Shown here: positions 1 to 9,472 of the stretch, in pieces | Layout of the letters: each line of letters opens with the position of its first letter | Numbering within the stretch: the stretch's first letter is position 1 | Source of the DNA: Tsuneonella suprasediminis | Lineage (GTDB): Bacteria > Pseudomonadota > Alphaproteobacteria > Sphingomonadales > Sphingomonadaceae | Length of the DNA: 64,000 nucleotides | Direction: 5' to 3' | Assembly: GCF_003605755.1 (NCBI RefSeq) | Contig: NZ_RAHJ01000014.1 | Span: 310,001 to 374,000 of the forward strand | Notes under the pieces: generated by a model | Databases searched by the model: none | Told to the model about the DNA's origin: nothing | Seen by the model: the letters and a program-made list of their open reading frames with translations, nothing else | Position numbers and translations under genes: made by a program

Positions 1-2406
1 GGCTGCGCCAATCCCTTCCCGCAAAGATGAAAAACGCCCCGCAGCATGTTCGCGGCCAGAGACCCTCGCCATCTGCGCTATAAGTTCGGCAGACCAGGCC
101 CAATACGCCGTTGCACACAAGGCACGGGGTGTCGTTTCATCATCAGGCTTGATTGCGTCGACCGACAGCCAATCGCCCAAGTCCAGCCCGCGTTCGTGGC
201 GCCAGACCAGATCGGGATTGTGCTGCTCCAGATGGTCCATCCAGCGCAGCATCGCGTCCCAGTTCTCTTCGATGACCGCCGTGTCGCCATATCGCTGCCA
301 AAGCTGCCACGGGAGAATAATGCCCGCCTCGCTCCAGCCTGCAGTGGCAACATCGGGGAACGATTGTGGTTGCGGGACGACAATCGGATAGGCACCGTCT
401 TCCCGCTGCGCCGCACGCGCTTCCATCAGAAAGCGCCGGATAAACGGATCGACTTCCATGTTGAACGCCGCGGCATCGAGGAACACCTGAATGTCCCCCA
501 TCCATCCCATGCGTTCATCCCGCTGCGGACAATCGGTGGGCACCGAGAAGAAATTGCTCCGCTGGCTCCAGAGTGCGTTATTCCAGATTTGCTGCAGCAA
601 CGGGGCATCGTGGAATGTCATCGTACCAGTTTCTCGGCAGGCGCTGTAAACCACTACGCCTTCGGCATCTTCGGCCGTTAAATCGCCGGGATATCCTTCA
701 ATCTCAACATATCGAAAGCCATGGTAGGAGAAGCTCGGTTCGAATGTCTCCTGCCCGTCGCCCGCCAGAATGAAGCGATCAGTCGCGCGTGCCAGTCGCA
801 GGTTGGACTGATCCACCGTACCATCGGCATTGAGCAGTTCGGCGAAGCGCATGGTGATCTGCGTTCCTGCTGGCCCAACCGCCGACAGGCGCACCCAGCC
901 GGAGAAATTCTGCCCGAAGTCGAGGACATAGCGCCCGGCGACAGGCTGGCTTATCGCAATCGGGCGAAGATTGTCCATGCGTCTTAGCACTGGCGCGGTC
1001 TGCGCCTCCAGCCGCGCCTCTGGCGCTTCACCGACCAGCGCTTCGACCCAACTCGCATCGTCGAACTCCGGCCTGTCCCACCCCGGCTGTTCGAGCCGCG
1101 CGTCGCGCGTCTCTCCGTCATAGATTTCCGATACCAGGACCGGCGCCACCGCAGACCTCCACCCCGGCCCTGTCGCTATTTTCTGCCTGCGGCCATCGGA
1201 GAATTCGACATACAGTATCGCTGAGAAACGACGCGGAGGTGGGCCAAACCCATACCGTTCGATCCGCCAGCCGAAGGGCGACGCATACCAGCCATCGCCG
1301 ATCATCGCACCAATGGCATTCGTACCCTGGCGCACCAACTCGGTCACGTCATAGCATTGATATAACAGGTGATCGGATGCCACCGTCATTTCCGGTGCAA
1401 GGATCGCTTCTTCGGTTGCACGACCATTGATAGAAACTTTGTACGCCCCAAGAGCTGTTGCGTACAGTCGAGCAGACACGACCGGCGCATCGAGATTGAA
1501 TTCGTGCCGCAGCAGTATGGCTGGTTCGCTTGGGCGTGGATAGCCCTGGACCCACGATCCGCTGGGCTGCGGAACTTGCCACTCGCCACTACCGAAATCC
1601 GGTTGGCACCAGCCCGGCGGTGGATCGGGCATCACACGCCACGCAGTGTCTGCAATCCGATCGGTGGATCCATCGGCGCGATGTACACGGATCAACGCCG
1701 CGAAAGCACCACCATCGACCGGGAAGAACCCCTCGGTGTCGGCTTCGACCAAAGCACATATAACGTTCCGGCCCGGACGAATTTCGCCATGATATTCACC
1801 AAGCACGCCCCAGAATGGCAAATCGCTGTCCCACCCGAACGGCCAGTTCGGTTTGCAGGCGCTGCCATTGATCCAGACGCCGCGCAGGTGATCCTTGCCC
1901 GACACCAGCACGTCGCAGTCCACCAGATCGGCGGGTGCATCGAATTCCAGACGAAAGCCATGCGGCCTCGGGTCCAGTGCGACTTCGCTCCACAGCCATG
2001 GAATGCCAACGGCCCGATCGGCAGCTGCTTTATCGTCTTCCGCTACAATCCAGTCGGCCTCCCAGTCCGACGGATTCATCAGGCCAGCTTCGAACCACGC
2101 CGGATCCGATGTGGCACTTTGCCCCCGATCGTCGCAAATCTCCACCTGCCACCAGACCTGCTGGCCAGTGGTAAGCGGCGCGCCGCCATACGGAATATCC
2201 AGACTATTGCCCGACCCTACGTGACCACTATCCCACAGCAATGGGCCGGACTTCAGTGCTTCCCTGCAATCGGCCGACTGAATTCGGTAGCTTGCCTGAA
2301 ACGCCCCGGCACGATCTGCCTCCATCCGCCAGGACAGACGTGGATGAGCCGACTGTGTCCCCAGCAGATCGACAGTATGTTCGGCACGAAGATCGACAGG
2401 CCTCAT
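1..2406 (-). CDS. GH78 alpha-L-rhamnosidase, C-terminus cut by window edge
   Basis: This reading frame is open from an ATG at 2406 to the left edge, giving about 802 visible codons, and its stop lies outside the window. It would hydrolyse terminal alpha-L-rhamnose from plant glycosides or pectin side chains. Around residues 620-636 it carries DCPQRDERMGWMGD, the hallmark of the GH78 catalytic (alpha/alpha)6 barrel, preceded by the beta-sandwich domains usual for bacterial members. No signal peptide is evident at the N-terminus (MRPVDLRAEHTVDLLG), so a cytoplasmic location is possible. It is the last visible gene of the minus-strand rhamnose operon, starting two bases past the lactonase stop, and would feed free rhamnose to the dehydrogenase upstream. 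The family call is firm; the exact substrate is not known. Confidence 0.9.
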   Translation of the reverse strand, partial: MRPVDLRAEHTVDLLGTQSAHPRLSWRMEADRAGAFQASYRIQSADCREALKSGPLLWDSGHVGSGNSLDIPYGGAPLTTGQQVWWQVEICDDRGQSATSDPAWFEAGLMNPSDWEADWIVAEDDKAAADRAVGIPWLWSEVALDPRPHGFRLEFDAPADLVDCDVLVSGKDHLRGVWINGSACKPNWPFGWDSDLPFWGVLGEYHGEIRPGRNVICALVEADTEGFFPVDGGAFAALIRVHRADGSTDRIADTAWRVMPDPPPGWCQPDFGSGEWQVPQPSGSWVQGYPRPSEPAILLRHEFNLDAPVVSARLYATALGAYKVSINGRATEEAILAPEMTVASDHLLYQCYDVTELVRQGTNAIGAMIGDGWYASPFGWRIERYGFGPPPRRFSAILYVEFSDGRRQKIATGPGWRSAVAPVLVSEIYDGETRDARLEQPGWDRPEFDDASWVEALVGEAPEARLEAQTAPVLRRMDNLRPIAISQPVAGRYVLDFGQNFSGWVRLSAVGPAGTQITMRFAELLNADGTVDQSNLRLARATDRFILAGDGQETFEPSFSYHGFRYVEIEGYPGDLTAEDAEGVVVYSACRETGTMTFHDAPLLQQIWNNALWSQRSNFFSVPTDCPQRDERMGWMGDIQVFLDAAAFNMEVDPFIRRFLMEARAAQREDGAYPIVVPQPQSFPDVATAGWSEAGIILPWQLWQRYGDTAVIEENWDAMLRWMDHLEQHNPDLVWRHERGLDLGDWLSVDAIKPDDETTPRALCATAYWAWSAELIAQMARVSGREHAAGRFSSLREGIGAA

Positions 2407-2408
2407 CC

Positions 2409-3320
2409 CTACAGCTTCAGCCCCATCCGGTAGATACGATTGGCGTTACCGCCAAACAGCGCCGCCCGTTCATCATCGCTGAAAGCGGATGTGATGGAAT
2501 CGTACGCGTTGAAATATTTATCGAAACAAGCGAACAGCTTGTCAGTCGGAAAGTTGCTGGCAAACATGGTCCTGTGGATCCCGAATATCTCAATTGTTTC
2601 GAGGACGTAAGGCCGTGCCTGCTCCTCGCTCCACGGGTTCCAGGTGAAACCCATGCCGGAAATCTTGACCGCCACATTGGGAAGCGCGGCCAATGCGCGC
2701 ATTCCGCTGCGCCAAACGTTCCAGCCGTCCTCGTCTCCGGGAATGGCCATGCCCGTGTGGTTCAGGATCACCTGCGTATCGGGATGCCTGCCGATCAGCC
2801 CGGCAAGATGGTCCATCTGCCCCGGATAGGCCTGCAGATCGAAACTGAGCCCATATTTATTGAGCAGGCCGAACCCGCGCTCCCACTCTTCGCAAAGAGT
2901 GATATCTTCCGGGCCGTAGCTTCGCGCCGGATCGGGATGCCAGCTTACGATCTGTCGGATTCCCCGCACATTGGCATAGCTCGACTGCGCTTCCAGCACC
3001 GCTTCGACGCCCTTGTCTTCCAGCATCGCGAAGGCGACGATGGCATTGGGCTTTCCGCAGCGGTCAGCCATTCGCTGAAGCCATCGCGTCTCCTTTATGG
3101 CGTCGCCGGGATGAGCGCCGGCATCGATATGAACGATGCCGCACACATCCCATGCGGACGCATCTTCAAGATAGGAATCGAGCGAATAATCGACTGCAAT
3201 CGCCTGCACACTGCCATTCGGATTATCGGCATCGAATGGCGGCGAAAGCCACGGATAACGGATGTGCGACAGATCCCACAAATGGACGTGTGGATCGACC
3301 AGCGGTGGACGTTTTGCCAT
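2409..3320 (-). CDS. Amidohydrolase-family lactonase, probable L-rhamnono-gamma-lactonase
   Basis: The 303-residue protein belongs to the amidohydrolase_2 (COG3618) family that includes L-fuconolactonase and L-rhamnono-1,4-lactonase. It opens with VDPHVHLWDL, the N-terminal HxH metal motif, and later shows the family's conserved histidine and aspartate contexts (LNHTGMA, ASNFPTDK). In the non-phosphorylating rhamnose route this step hydrolyses L-rhamnono-gamma-lactone to L-rhamnonate. Its position between the SDR and the rhamnosidase, in an operon that holds every other step of that route, supports the specific assignment. A fucono- or other aldonolactonase is the main alternative, because sequence alone does not separate these specificities. 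Confidence 0.8.
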   Translation of the reverse strand: MAKRPPLVDPHVHLWDLSHIRYPWLSPPFDADNPNGSVQAIAVDYSLDSYLEDASAWDVCGIVHIDAGAHPGDAIKETRWLQRMADRCGKPNAIVAFAMLEDKGVEAVLEAQSSYANVRGIRQIVSWHPDPARSYGPEDITLCEEWERGFGLLNKYGLSFDLQAYPGQMDHLAGLIGRHPDTQVILNHTGMAIPGDEDGWNVWRSGMRALAALPNVAVKISGMGFTWNPWSEEQARPYVLETIEIFGIHRTMFASNFPTDKLFACFDKYFNAYDSITSAFSDDERAALFGGNANRIYRMGLKL

Positions 3321-3346
3321 GACTCTCCCCAGTGCTTTCCGGTTGG

Positions 3347-4096
3347 CTAGAATGTCGTCCGGCCGCCGGAAGTGTCGAAGGTGGAAGCAGTGGTGAAGCT
3401 ACATTCCTCGCTGGCCATGAAACAGATCATGGCGGCACTTTCCTCCACTTCGCCCAGGCGCCCCATCGGTATCTTCGATCGCATGTAATCCACCTGGCTT
3501 TGCGGAAGCTGCGCCAGGATCGGGCTTTCGAACGTCGCTGGCGTCAGCGCATTGGCAATGACGCCTTTTCCTGCCAATTCTTTGCCGAGCGACTTGGTAA
3601 AGCCGATGACTGCGGCTTTCGACGCGGAATAGGCGCTGGCGTTCGGGTTGCCTTCCTTGCCAGCGACCGACGCCACATTGATAATGCGGCCATAGCCGCC
3701 ATCCAGCATGAATGGCACGATCGCACGATTGCAGTAGAAAAGGCCGTGAACATTGATTTCAAACACGCGCTGCCAGCTATCGACAGGGAATTCATGAACC
3801 GGCGCGGTAGCACCGGTTATGCCGGCAGAGCACACGAGCACGTCGACCTTCCCAAGCGCTTCTGCACTCTCAGCAGCGGCGGCGGAGACTTGTTGAACAT
3901 CCGACACGTCGAGAGCTCTGATGTCGCAAGCACCGGTTTCTCGTTGTGCCTCAGCCAGCAAATCACTGTTGAGGTCCCACAGCGACACACGCGCGCCTTC
4001 GGCAACCATACGGGCCGCAACCGCTTTACCGAGGCCAGAGGCGCCACCGGTCACGATGGCGCAGCGTCCGGCGAAACGTCCTTCGAAAACGCTCAT
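3347..4096 (-). CDS. SDR oxidoreductase, probable L-2-keto-3-deoxyrhamnonate 4-dehydrogenase
   Basis: This is a classical short-chain dehydrogenase of 249 residues. It shows the TGGASGLG nucleotide-binding loop (residues 16-23), CSAGI near residue 90 and the YSASK catalytic pair (Y156, K160). I start it at the ATG at 4096, which overlaps the upstream hydrolase stop as ATGA; an in-frame ATG at 4108 would add four residues. In the rhamnose pathway a dehydrogenase of this type oxidises L-2-keto-3-deoxyrhamnonate to the 2,4-diketo compound, which the neighbouring FAH-family enzyme then cleaves. The assignment to this step rests on operon context. Confidence 0.78.
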   Translation of the reverse strand: MSVFEGRFAGRCAIVTGGASGLGKAVAARMVAEGARVSLWDLNSDLLAEAQRETGACDIRALDVSDVQQVSAAAAESAEALGKVDVLVCSAGITGATAPVHEFPVDSWQRVFEINVHGLFYCNRAIVPFMLDGGYGRIINVASVAGKEGNPNASAYSASKAAVIGFTKSLGKELAGKGVIANALTPATFESPILAQLPQSQVDYMRSKIPMGRLGEVEESAAMICFMASEECSFTTASTFDTSGGRTTF

Positions 4097-4947
4097 GCCG
4101 GTTGCCACGCCACAAAATCCTGCCGCTGCCGCCCAAGCTTTTCGATGCCGAGTTCGACAACGTCGCCAGCTTTCAGATACCAGGGCTCAGGCTTCTGCCC
4201 CAAGCCGACACCCGGAGGTGTCCCGGTGGTGATGATATCGCCGGGTTCCAGCGTCATGAACTGCGAGAGATAGGAAACGATCTCGGCAACACCGAAAATC
4301 ATGGTGGAGGTCGAACCGTCCTGCACTCGCTTGCCATTGACGTCGAGCCACATGGAAAGCTGCTGCGGATCGCCCACCTCGTCGGCGGTAACCATCCAGG
4401 GGCCAATGGGACCAAAGGTGGGGAAACCCTTGCCTTTATCCCATGTCGCGCCGCGCTCGGTCTGCCAGTGGCGTTCGGACACGTCGTTTATAACGCAATA
4501 GCCCGCAACGTAATCGAGCGCACTGCTTTCGCTCACATATGATGCGCGCGAGCCGATCACGATGCCCAGTTCCACTTCCCAATCGGTCTTTTTCGAATCC
4601 TTCGGGATCGTGACCGGATCGTTCGGCCCCTGAATGCAGCTGACCCATTTCTGGAACACCACGGGCTCTTCCGGGATTGGCAGGTTGGATTCCGCCGCGT
4701 GATCGGCATAGTTGAGGCCGATGGCAACAAACTGGCGCGTGCCGGTCACACACGAGCCATAGCGTGGATTGCCCTCCACTACCGGAAGCGAACCGGGATC
4801 GATTGCCGCCAGCTTTGCAAGGCTTTCCGGGCCCAGCACATCCGGGCCGATATCGGCAACGTGGGCGGAAAGGTCGCGGATTTTTCCATCGGCATCGACC
4901 AGACCGGGCTTTTCGGCACCGGGCGCACCAAATCTGCAAAGTTTCAT
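4093..4947 (-). CDS. FAH-family hydrolase, probable 2,4-diketo-3-deoxy-L-rhamnonate hydrolase
   Basis: The 284-residue protein is a fumarylacetoacetate-hydrolase-fold enzyme. It has the metal-binding acidic cluster of the family (DWEVELGIVIG), the YCVINDVSER segment and the C-terminal GDIITTGTPPGVG loop. In the non-phosphorylating L-rhamnose route the homologous enzyme splits 2,4-diketo-3-deoxy-L-rhamnonate to pyruvate and L-lactate. That product explains the L-lactate dehydrogenase in the same operon. A GAGGA ribosome site lies about seven bases before the ATG. Other FAH members (acylpyruvases, 2-oxo-hept-3-ene-dioate hydratases) are possible on sequence alone, but the neighbours favour the rhamnose role. 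Confidence 0.82.
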   Translation of the reverse strand: MKLCRFGAPGAEKPGLVDADGKIRDLSAHVADIGPDVLGPESLAKLAAIDPGSLPVVEGNPRYGSCVTGTRQFVAIGLNYADHAAESNLPIPEEPVVFQKWVSCIQGPNDPVTIPKDSKKTDWEVELGIVIGSRASYVSESSALDYVAGYCVINDVSERHWQTERGATWDKGKGFPTFGPIGPWMVTADEVGDPQQLSMWLDVNGKRVQDGSTSTMIFGVAEIVSYLSQFMTLEPGDIITTGTPPGVGLGQKPEPWYLKAGDVVELGIEKLGRQRQDFVAWQPA

Positions 4948-4966
4948 TGTAAGTCCTCGTTCGAAT

Positions 4967-6175
4967 TCAGGAATTGGAATACGGGCGGTGGAGCGCGATC
5001 TCAGGATTTAGAGAAACGCCAAAGCCAGGTTGATCGAGCGCGCTGGCGCGGATGCGACCGTTGACAGGCACCGGCTCGCCCAGAAGCTGGGGTGCGAACA
5101 TGGGAACGACTTCGGTCGGCCCCGGATGCATCATCAGGAATTCGGCAAATGGTGAATTGTGGCGCGTGATGACGAAGTGATAGCTATAAACCGACGATCC
5201 GTGAGGGATCATCATCACTCCACGGCTGTCCGCATAACTGGCAATCTTGATGAGTTCGGTAACGCCACCGCACCAGCCAACATCGGGCTGGATAATGTCG
5301 CAGCATTCCATATCCATCAGCATACGGAAACCCCAGCGGGTCGCCTCATGCTCGCCGGTTGTGACCAGCAGCCCCCTGGGCGCGTTCTTCTTCAGCGCCG
5401 CGTATCCCCAGTAATCGTCGGGAGATAGCGCCTCCTCGATCCACTTGAGGCCGCATTCGTCCCATGCCCGATGCGCCAATCGCGTCGCGTAATCGAGGTC
5501 TAACGACATCCAGCAATCGTACATCAGCCAGAAATCGTCGCCGCACTTCGACCGCATGTCAGCCAGCAGAGAGAGGTTCTTTTCCATCCCTTCCAGCCCT
5601 TCGGCAGGCCCGTGGTGCAGTGGCAGCTTGCCCCCGATAAAGCCCATCTCTTTGGCCAGATCGGGTCGCGCGCCAGTGGCATAAAATTGCAGCTCGTCGC
5701 GTACCGCGCCGCCCAGCATGTGATACACGGGTTCTCCGCGCAACTTACCCAGCAAATCCCATATCGCCAGATCGACGCCCGAAATGGCGTTCACCACCAG
5801 CCCCTTGCGCCCGTAATACTGACTGGAGAAGTACATCTGGTCCCAGATCTTCTCATATTCGGCGGGACTGCGGCCAATCAGGAAGCGGGAGAGGTGCTTC
5901 TCCACGATATAGCAAGCAGGCTCACCGCCAGTGGTCACCGCGAATCCGATGGTGCCATCTTCGGCTTCCAGTTCGACCACCAGAGTGCCAAGCACATTGA
6001 TCCCGAAGCTCTGCCGCGACTGGCGGTATTCAGGATAACGCGACATCGGCGTCGCGATATGGTCGTCGATCCAGTGCCCTTCGCCCTGATCGTGATAATC
6101 GGCCCCTCCCCCGCGCACTGTGAAGGCACGTACGTGCTTGATTTTGGGCAATCCTTTGGTGGCAGCCACAGTCAT
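4967..6175 (-). CDS. rhmD: L-rhamnonate dehydratase (enolase superfamily)
   Basis: This 402-residue enolase-superfamily enzyme removes water from L-rhamnonate to give 2-keto-3-deoxy-L-rhamnonate. Length and sequence match the L-rhamnonate dehydratase subgroup: the N-terminal capping domain begins [20 protein letters not shown], and the barrel carries the metal ligand region (MYDCWMSLD), [33 protein letters not shown] and the general-base histidine in MIPHGSSVY. Its start overlaps the stop of the gene upstream as ATGA, so it is translationally coupled within the operon. Among the enolase-superfamily acid-sugar dehydratases this is the clearest match. Confidence 0.92.
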   Translation of the reverse strand: MTVAATKGLPKIKHVRAFTVRGGGADYHDQGEGHWIDDHIATPMSRYPEYRQSRQSFGINVLGTLVVELEAEDGTIGFAVTTGGEPACYIVEKHLSRFLIGRSPAEYEKIWDQMYFSSQYYGRKGLVVNAISGVDLAIWDLLGKLRGEPVYHMLGGAVRDELQFYATGARPDLAKEMGFIGGKLPLHHGPAEGLEGMEKNLSLLADMRSKCGDDFWLMYDCWMSLDLDYATRLAHRAWDECGLKWIEEALSPDDYWGYAALKKNAPRGLLVTTGEHEATRWGFRMLMDMECCDIIQPDVGWCGGVTELIKIASYADSRGVMMIPHGSSVYSYHFVITRHNSPFAEFLMMHPGPTEVVPMFAPQLLGEPVPVNGRIRASALDQPGFGVSLNPEIALHRPYSNS

Positions 6176-7562
6176 GACGGATCCTCTGTGTTATCGAGCA
6201 CAAGCACCCAATCGTTACCCGGCGCGGTCGCACCCGGCGGGTCGAAACGATGTGTGCCACTGTTGTCGATAGTTCCGATGTCCCGCCAGCCACCGTCGCG
6301 CGGCGAGTACCAGCGGGCACGAAGCATATCCCCGGAGATCCTGCTCAACGCCACAGTGAACGGCGCGCCAACGTAGCTGTACGCAAATACGTAGCGTTCG
6401 CCCCGGCTGGCCAGAACACGATCATAACGTGTACCATTGTCCACGATCAGCGACTGATCGGGCACGCGTTCCAGCATCGGGTAAGCTTCGATCAGCGCGC
6501 GCAAATGATGCATTTGCAGCGCACCGGGGGCCAGCAGCGCCTTGTCCCAGCGCGTATCCGCTTCGAAATTGGCCGTTGGCGCGCCAGCCACATACATTTG
6601 CATGACGTTGTTCTCGCCATAGGTATGACCGAACGCGCCCGCCATGACGGCCCACCAGGCGTAGCGGCGCGCATCTTCGGCCTGCCAGCGGGGCTGGTTT
6701 TCTTCGTGCAATCCGTGTGGGATATTCTCGTACGACGGCTCCCCGTCGATCGTCGGCTTTACAGGCGTACGGGCCCAGTCCTCAGCCACATAACGCCAGT
6801 TATCTTCGGCGCGCGCATGTGGGCCTTCCTGTGCGTAGGACCGATGACCCGACTGGAACATGTTGAAATCCAGCCAGGGAGCCGCGTGATACTGCCATGA
6901 TGAAGCGGTGCGACCGATCGGGTGGAAGGTCATCAGCTGATCGGGCGCGATGCGCTTGATCGTAGTACCCAGTTCTTCCCACACCTTCGTACGGTTCTCC
7001 GCCCGCGTGTCGCCCCCGTTGAGCCAGATAACGTTGGGCTTGTCGCCATACCGTTGAGCGAGGAAGCGGCCGTAAACAGAAGCATTCTCGAAATTCAGCG
7101 CACGCTGGTCGGCGATATCGCCCCACGCAGGCACCATGGCGAGATAGATTCCATGCGCTGCAGCACGATCCACCACCCAGTCAAGATGGTCCCAGTAATC
7201 GTACTCATCCGGTTTGGCAGGGTCCGCGCCCGGTGTAGTGTAAGGCCGACCCGGATCGCCTTCGACCAATGCCGGAGAACCGTTGCGGCTTTCCATTTGC
7301 GCCGTGTGCAGGATCATCACCTGCACTACATTGAAACCCTGTGCCTGCCGTGTGGCGAGGTATTGTTCGGTTTCCTCCCGGTTAAGGCGGCTAAGCAAAA
7401 GCCATGCAGTGTCCCCCATCCAGAAGAAGGGTTTCCACCCGCTTCCAGAAAGCGCTGGCTGTCCGATATGCTGAGCTGAGCGACAGGCTCGTTCGCCGTT
7501 GCCGCCGAAGCATAAAGCAATCCCGTCAGCAGCGCAGAGATGATGGAGCCGCGCCGCATCAT
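6172..7562 (-). pseudogene. Apiosidase-like glycoside hydrolase (DUF4038/GH140 type), signal peptide out of frame
   Basis: An ATG at 7562 begins a clear signal peptide ([20 protein letters not shown], with cleavage after the following ATA) and then LSISDSQRFLEAGGNP. The frame then breaks at a GGG run (plus strand 7429-7431). The catalytic part continues in another frame as MGDTAWLLLSRLN from 7419 to the stop at 6172 (415 residues). Restoring one base gives ...GGNPFFWMGDTAW, the expected start of the DUF4038/apiosidase-like (beta/alpha)8 barrel, and a secreted protein of about 463 residues. Barrel features such as WLNGGDTR and DGEPSYEN are intact. As written, only a leaderless protein from 7419 could be made. 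GH140 members release apiose from rhamnogalacturonan II. A sequencing error is as likely as a real mutation. Confidence 0.75.
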
Positions 7563-8323
7563 TGCAGGTTCACGAACATGCCGCCATCGACCAGCAAAGC
7601 CGCCCCGGTAACGTATTCAGCCATATCCGAAGCAAGGAAAACGATGGGGCCGACAAGATCCTCGGGCTGCCCCAACCGACCAAGCGGTGTGCGACTTTCC
7701 ATATAGGCGCGCTTAGCGTCGTCAGCGAGGTCATCCTTGTTGATTTCGGTAAGGATAGTGCCCGGCAGCACCGAATTGCAGCGAATGCCATGTTTGCCGA
7801 GCGCGATCGCAGCCGATTGCATCAGCGAGTGCACACCCGCCTTCGTTGGCGTGTAGTGAGTCTGAAACTCGCCCCCCACCAGCGCCGAGATCGAAGAAAC
7901 GGCAACGATCACTCCGCCTTCACCCTGCTCGACCATCTGGCGAGCCGCCGCCTGCACCATGTAATAGGCGCCATGCAGATTAACCCGGAAAGTGCGATCG
8001 ACAGTCTCCACCGGCATATCGAGAAACGCATGAAACGGACAGATTCCAGCATTCGAAACCAGCACGTCCACCCGGCCGAATGCCTCCACCCCACGGGCGA
8101 TGAATTCGCCGGATGTCGCGGGATCGGCGACATCGCCTTTCACCGCAATGGCCCGCTGCCCCAACGCCTCAATCTCAGCCACGCAGCTGCGCGCCTTGTT
8201 GTCGCTTGACGCGTAATTGATCGCGACATCTGCACCATGGCGCGCCGCGCCGATAGCTGCTGCTCTACCGATCCCGGTCGATCCGCCGGTGACCAGCACG
8301 GTCTTGCCTTCCAGCAATTTCAT
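7559..8323 (-). CDS. L-rhamnose 1-dehydrogenase (SDR family)
   Basis: This 254-residue short-chain dehydrogenase would oxidise L-rhamnose to L-rhamnono-1,4-lactone, the first step of the non-phosphorylating route. It has the VTGGSTGIG cofactor loop (residues 11-19), [14 protein letters not shown] around residues 91-104, and the catalytic Ser144, Tyr157 and Lys161 (HYTPTK). The NAGICPFH segment, the HYTPTKAG stretch and the end DGGMFVNLQ are very close to what I recall of the NAD(P)-dependent L-rhamnose dehydrogenases of Sphingomonas and Azotobacter. Stops and starts overlap with genes on both sides. NAD or NADP preference cannot be settled by eye. Confidence 0.88.
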   Translation of the reverse strand: MKLLEGKTVLVTGGSTGIGRAAAIGAARHGADVAINYASSDNKARSCVAEIEALGQRAIAVKGDVADPATSGEFIARGVEAFGRVDVLVSNAGICPFHAFLDMPVETVDRTFRVNLHGAYYMVQAAARQMVEQGEGGVIVAVSSISALVGGEFQTHYTPTKAGVHSLMQSAAIALGKHGIRCNSVLPGTILTEINKDDLADDAKRAYMESRTPLGRLGQPEDLVGPIVFLASDMAEYVTGAALLVDGGMFVNLQ

Positions 8324-9459
8324 CGATTGTTCTCCGCAAGTATCGACCGGTCGATTGCGTCGATCCGGTTCACTCCGGTCAGCGTCATGGCGACATGCAT
8401 TTCAGCGGCGATCAACTGCAACAGCTTAGCAACACCCGCCTCTCCCTGAGCGGCGAGAGCCCACAACCATGCACGCCCCAGCAACACGCCATTGGCGCCC
8501 AACGCCAGCATCCGCACAATGTCGAGCCCGTTTCGCACGCCGCCATCGGCCAGCACAGTCAGCTTTCCCGCCACCGCGTCGGCAATTTCGGGCAACGCCC
8601 GCGCGCTCGACCACACGCCGTCCAACTGGCGACCGCCATGATTAGACACGACAATTCCATCCGCCCCGATAGCCGCCGCCTCGCGCGCGTCGTCGGGGTC
8701 GAGAATGCCTTTGATGATCAGTGGACCGTCCCATTCCTGCCGGATCCAGTCGAGATCCTTCCATTGGATCGATGGGTCGAAGTTGCGGCCCAGCCACCCC
8801 ATGTAATCGTTCAGGCCGCTATCTTTGCCCAGCACCGGCGCCAGATTGCCCAATGTGTGCGGGCGCCCCCACAGCCCGACATCCCATGCCCAGCTCGGCT
8901 TACCTATGGCCTGCAAAACGCGACGCAGCGGCGCATTCGGGCCCGACATGCCCGAGTGGGCATCGCGATAGCGCGCGCCGGGCACCGGCATGTCGACAGT
9001 GAAGATCAACGCCTCTGCACCGGCAGCCTTTGCGCGGGCGATCAGGTCTTTCATGAAATCGCGATCCCGGATCACGTAAAGCTGGAACCAGAAGGGATCC
9101 GCGCGTTGCGATACGTCCTCGATCGAACAAATCGAAACGGTCGACAGGCACATGGGGACACCGCCAGCCTTCGCTGCACGCGCAGCCTGCAATTCGCCGC
9201 GACGCGCGAACATGCCTGCAATACCGACCGGCCCTAGCGCCACCGGCAGATCGATCTGTCGCCCGAATAGCGTCGTCTTCAAATCGACGCTGGCGACATC
9301 TTTCAGTACCCGCTGGCGCAGAGCGATATCGGCAAGATCGGCGACATTGCGATGGAGCGTGTGCTCTGCATACGCGCCGCCGTCTGCATAATCGAACAGG
9401 AACCGCGGCACCCGCCTGCGCGCGGCCTCGCGGAAATCATTGGCAGACGACACAATCAC
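8320..9459 (-). CDS. lldD: FMN-dependent L-lactate dehydrogenase
   Basis: The 379-residue protein belongs to the FMN-dependent alpha-hydroxy-acid dehydrogenases. It carries the active-site segment [10 protein letters not shown] with the catalytic histidine, [20 protein letters not shown] for FMN phosphate binding, and the N-terminal [15 protein letters not shown] typical of LldD. It would oxidise L-lactate to pyruvate and pass electrons to the membrane quinone pool. L-lactate is one of the two products of the neighbouring diketo-deoxyrhamnonate hydrolase, so this gene completes rhamnose conversion to two pyruvates. The start codon overlaps the preceding context and the stop overlaps the rhamnose dehydrogenase start. 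Confidence 0.9.
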   Translation of the reverse strand: MIVSSANDFREAARRRVPRFLFDYADGGAYAEHTLHRNVADLADIALRQRVLKDVASVDLKTTLFGRQIDLPVALGPVGIAGMFARRGELQAARAAKAGGVPMCLSTVSICSIEDVSQRADPFWFQLYVIRDRDFMKDLIARAKAAGAEALIFTVDMPVPGARYRDAHSGMSGPNAPLRRVLQAIGKPSWAWDVGLWGRPHTLGNLAPVLGKDSGLNDYMGWLGRNFDPSIQWKDLDWIRQEWDGPLIIKGILDPDDAREAAAIGADGIVVSNHGGRQLDGVWSSARALPEIADAVAGKLTVLADGGVRNGLDIVRMLALGANGVLLGRAWLWALAAQGEAGVAKLLQLIAAEMHVAMTLTGVNRIDAIDRSILAENNR

Positions 9460-9472
9460 GCTGCGCCCACCC

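Noticed and set aside
46-681. Plus-strand 211-codon frame at the left end
   Set aside because: It is antisense to the GH78 gene, whose minus-strand frame is open over the whole region and carries the family motif.
1369-3350. Long plus-strand frames (1369-2433 and 2241-3350)
   Set aside because: They mirror the rhamnosidase and lactonase genes; their translations show arginine/proline-rich composition and no domain.
7415-7435. Programmed frameshift in the apiosidase-like gene
   Set aside because: There is no classical slippery heptamer with a downstream structure, and this family is not known to use recoding; mutation or sequencing error is simpler.
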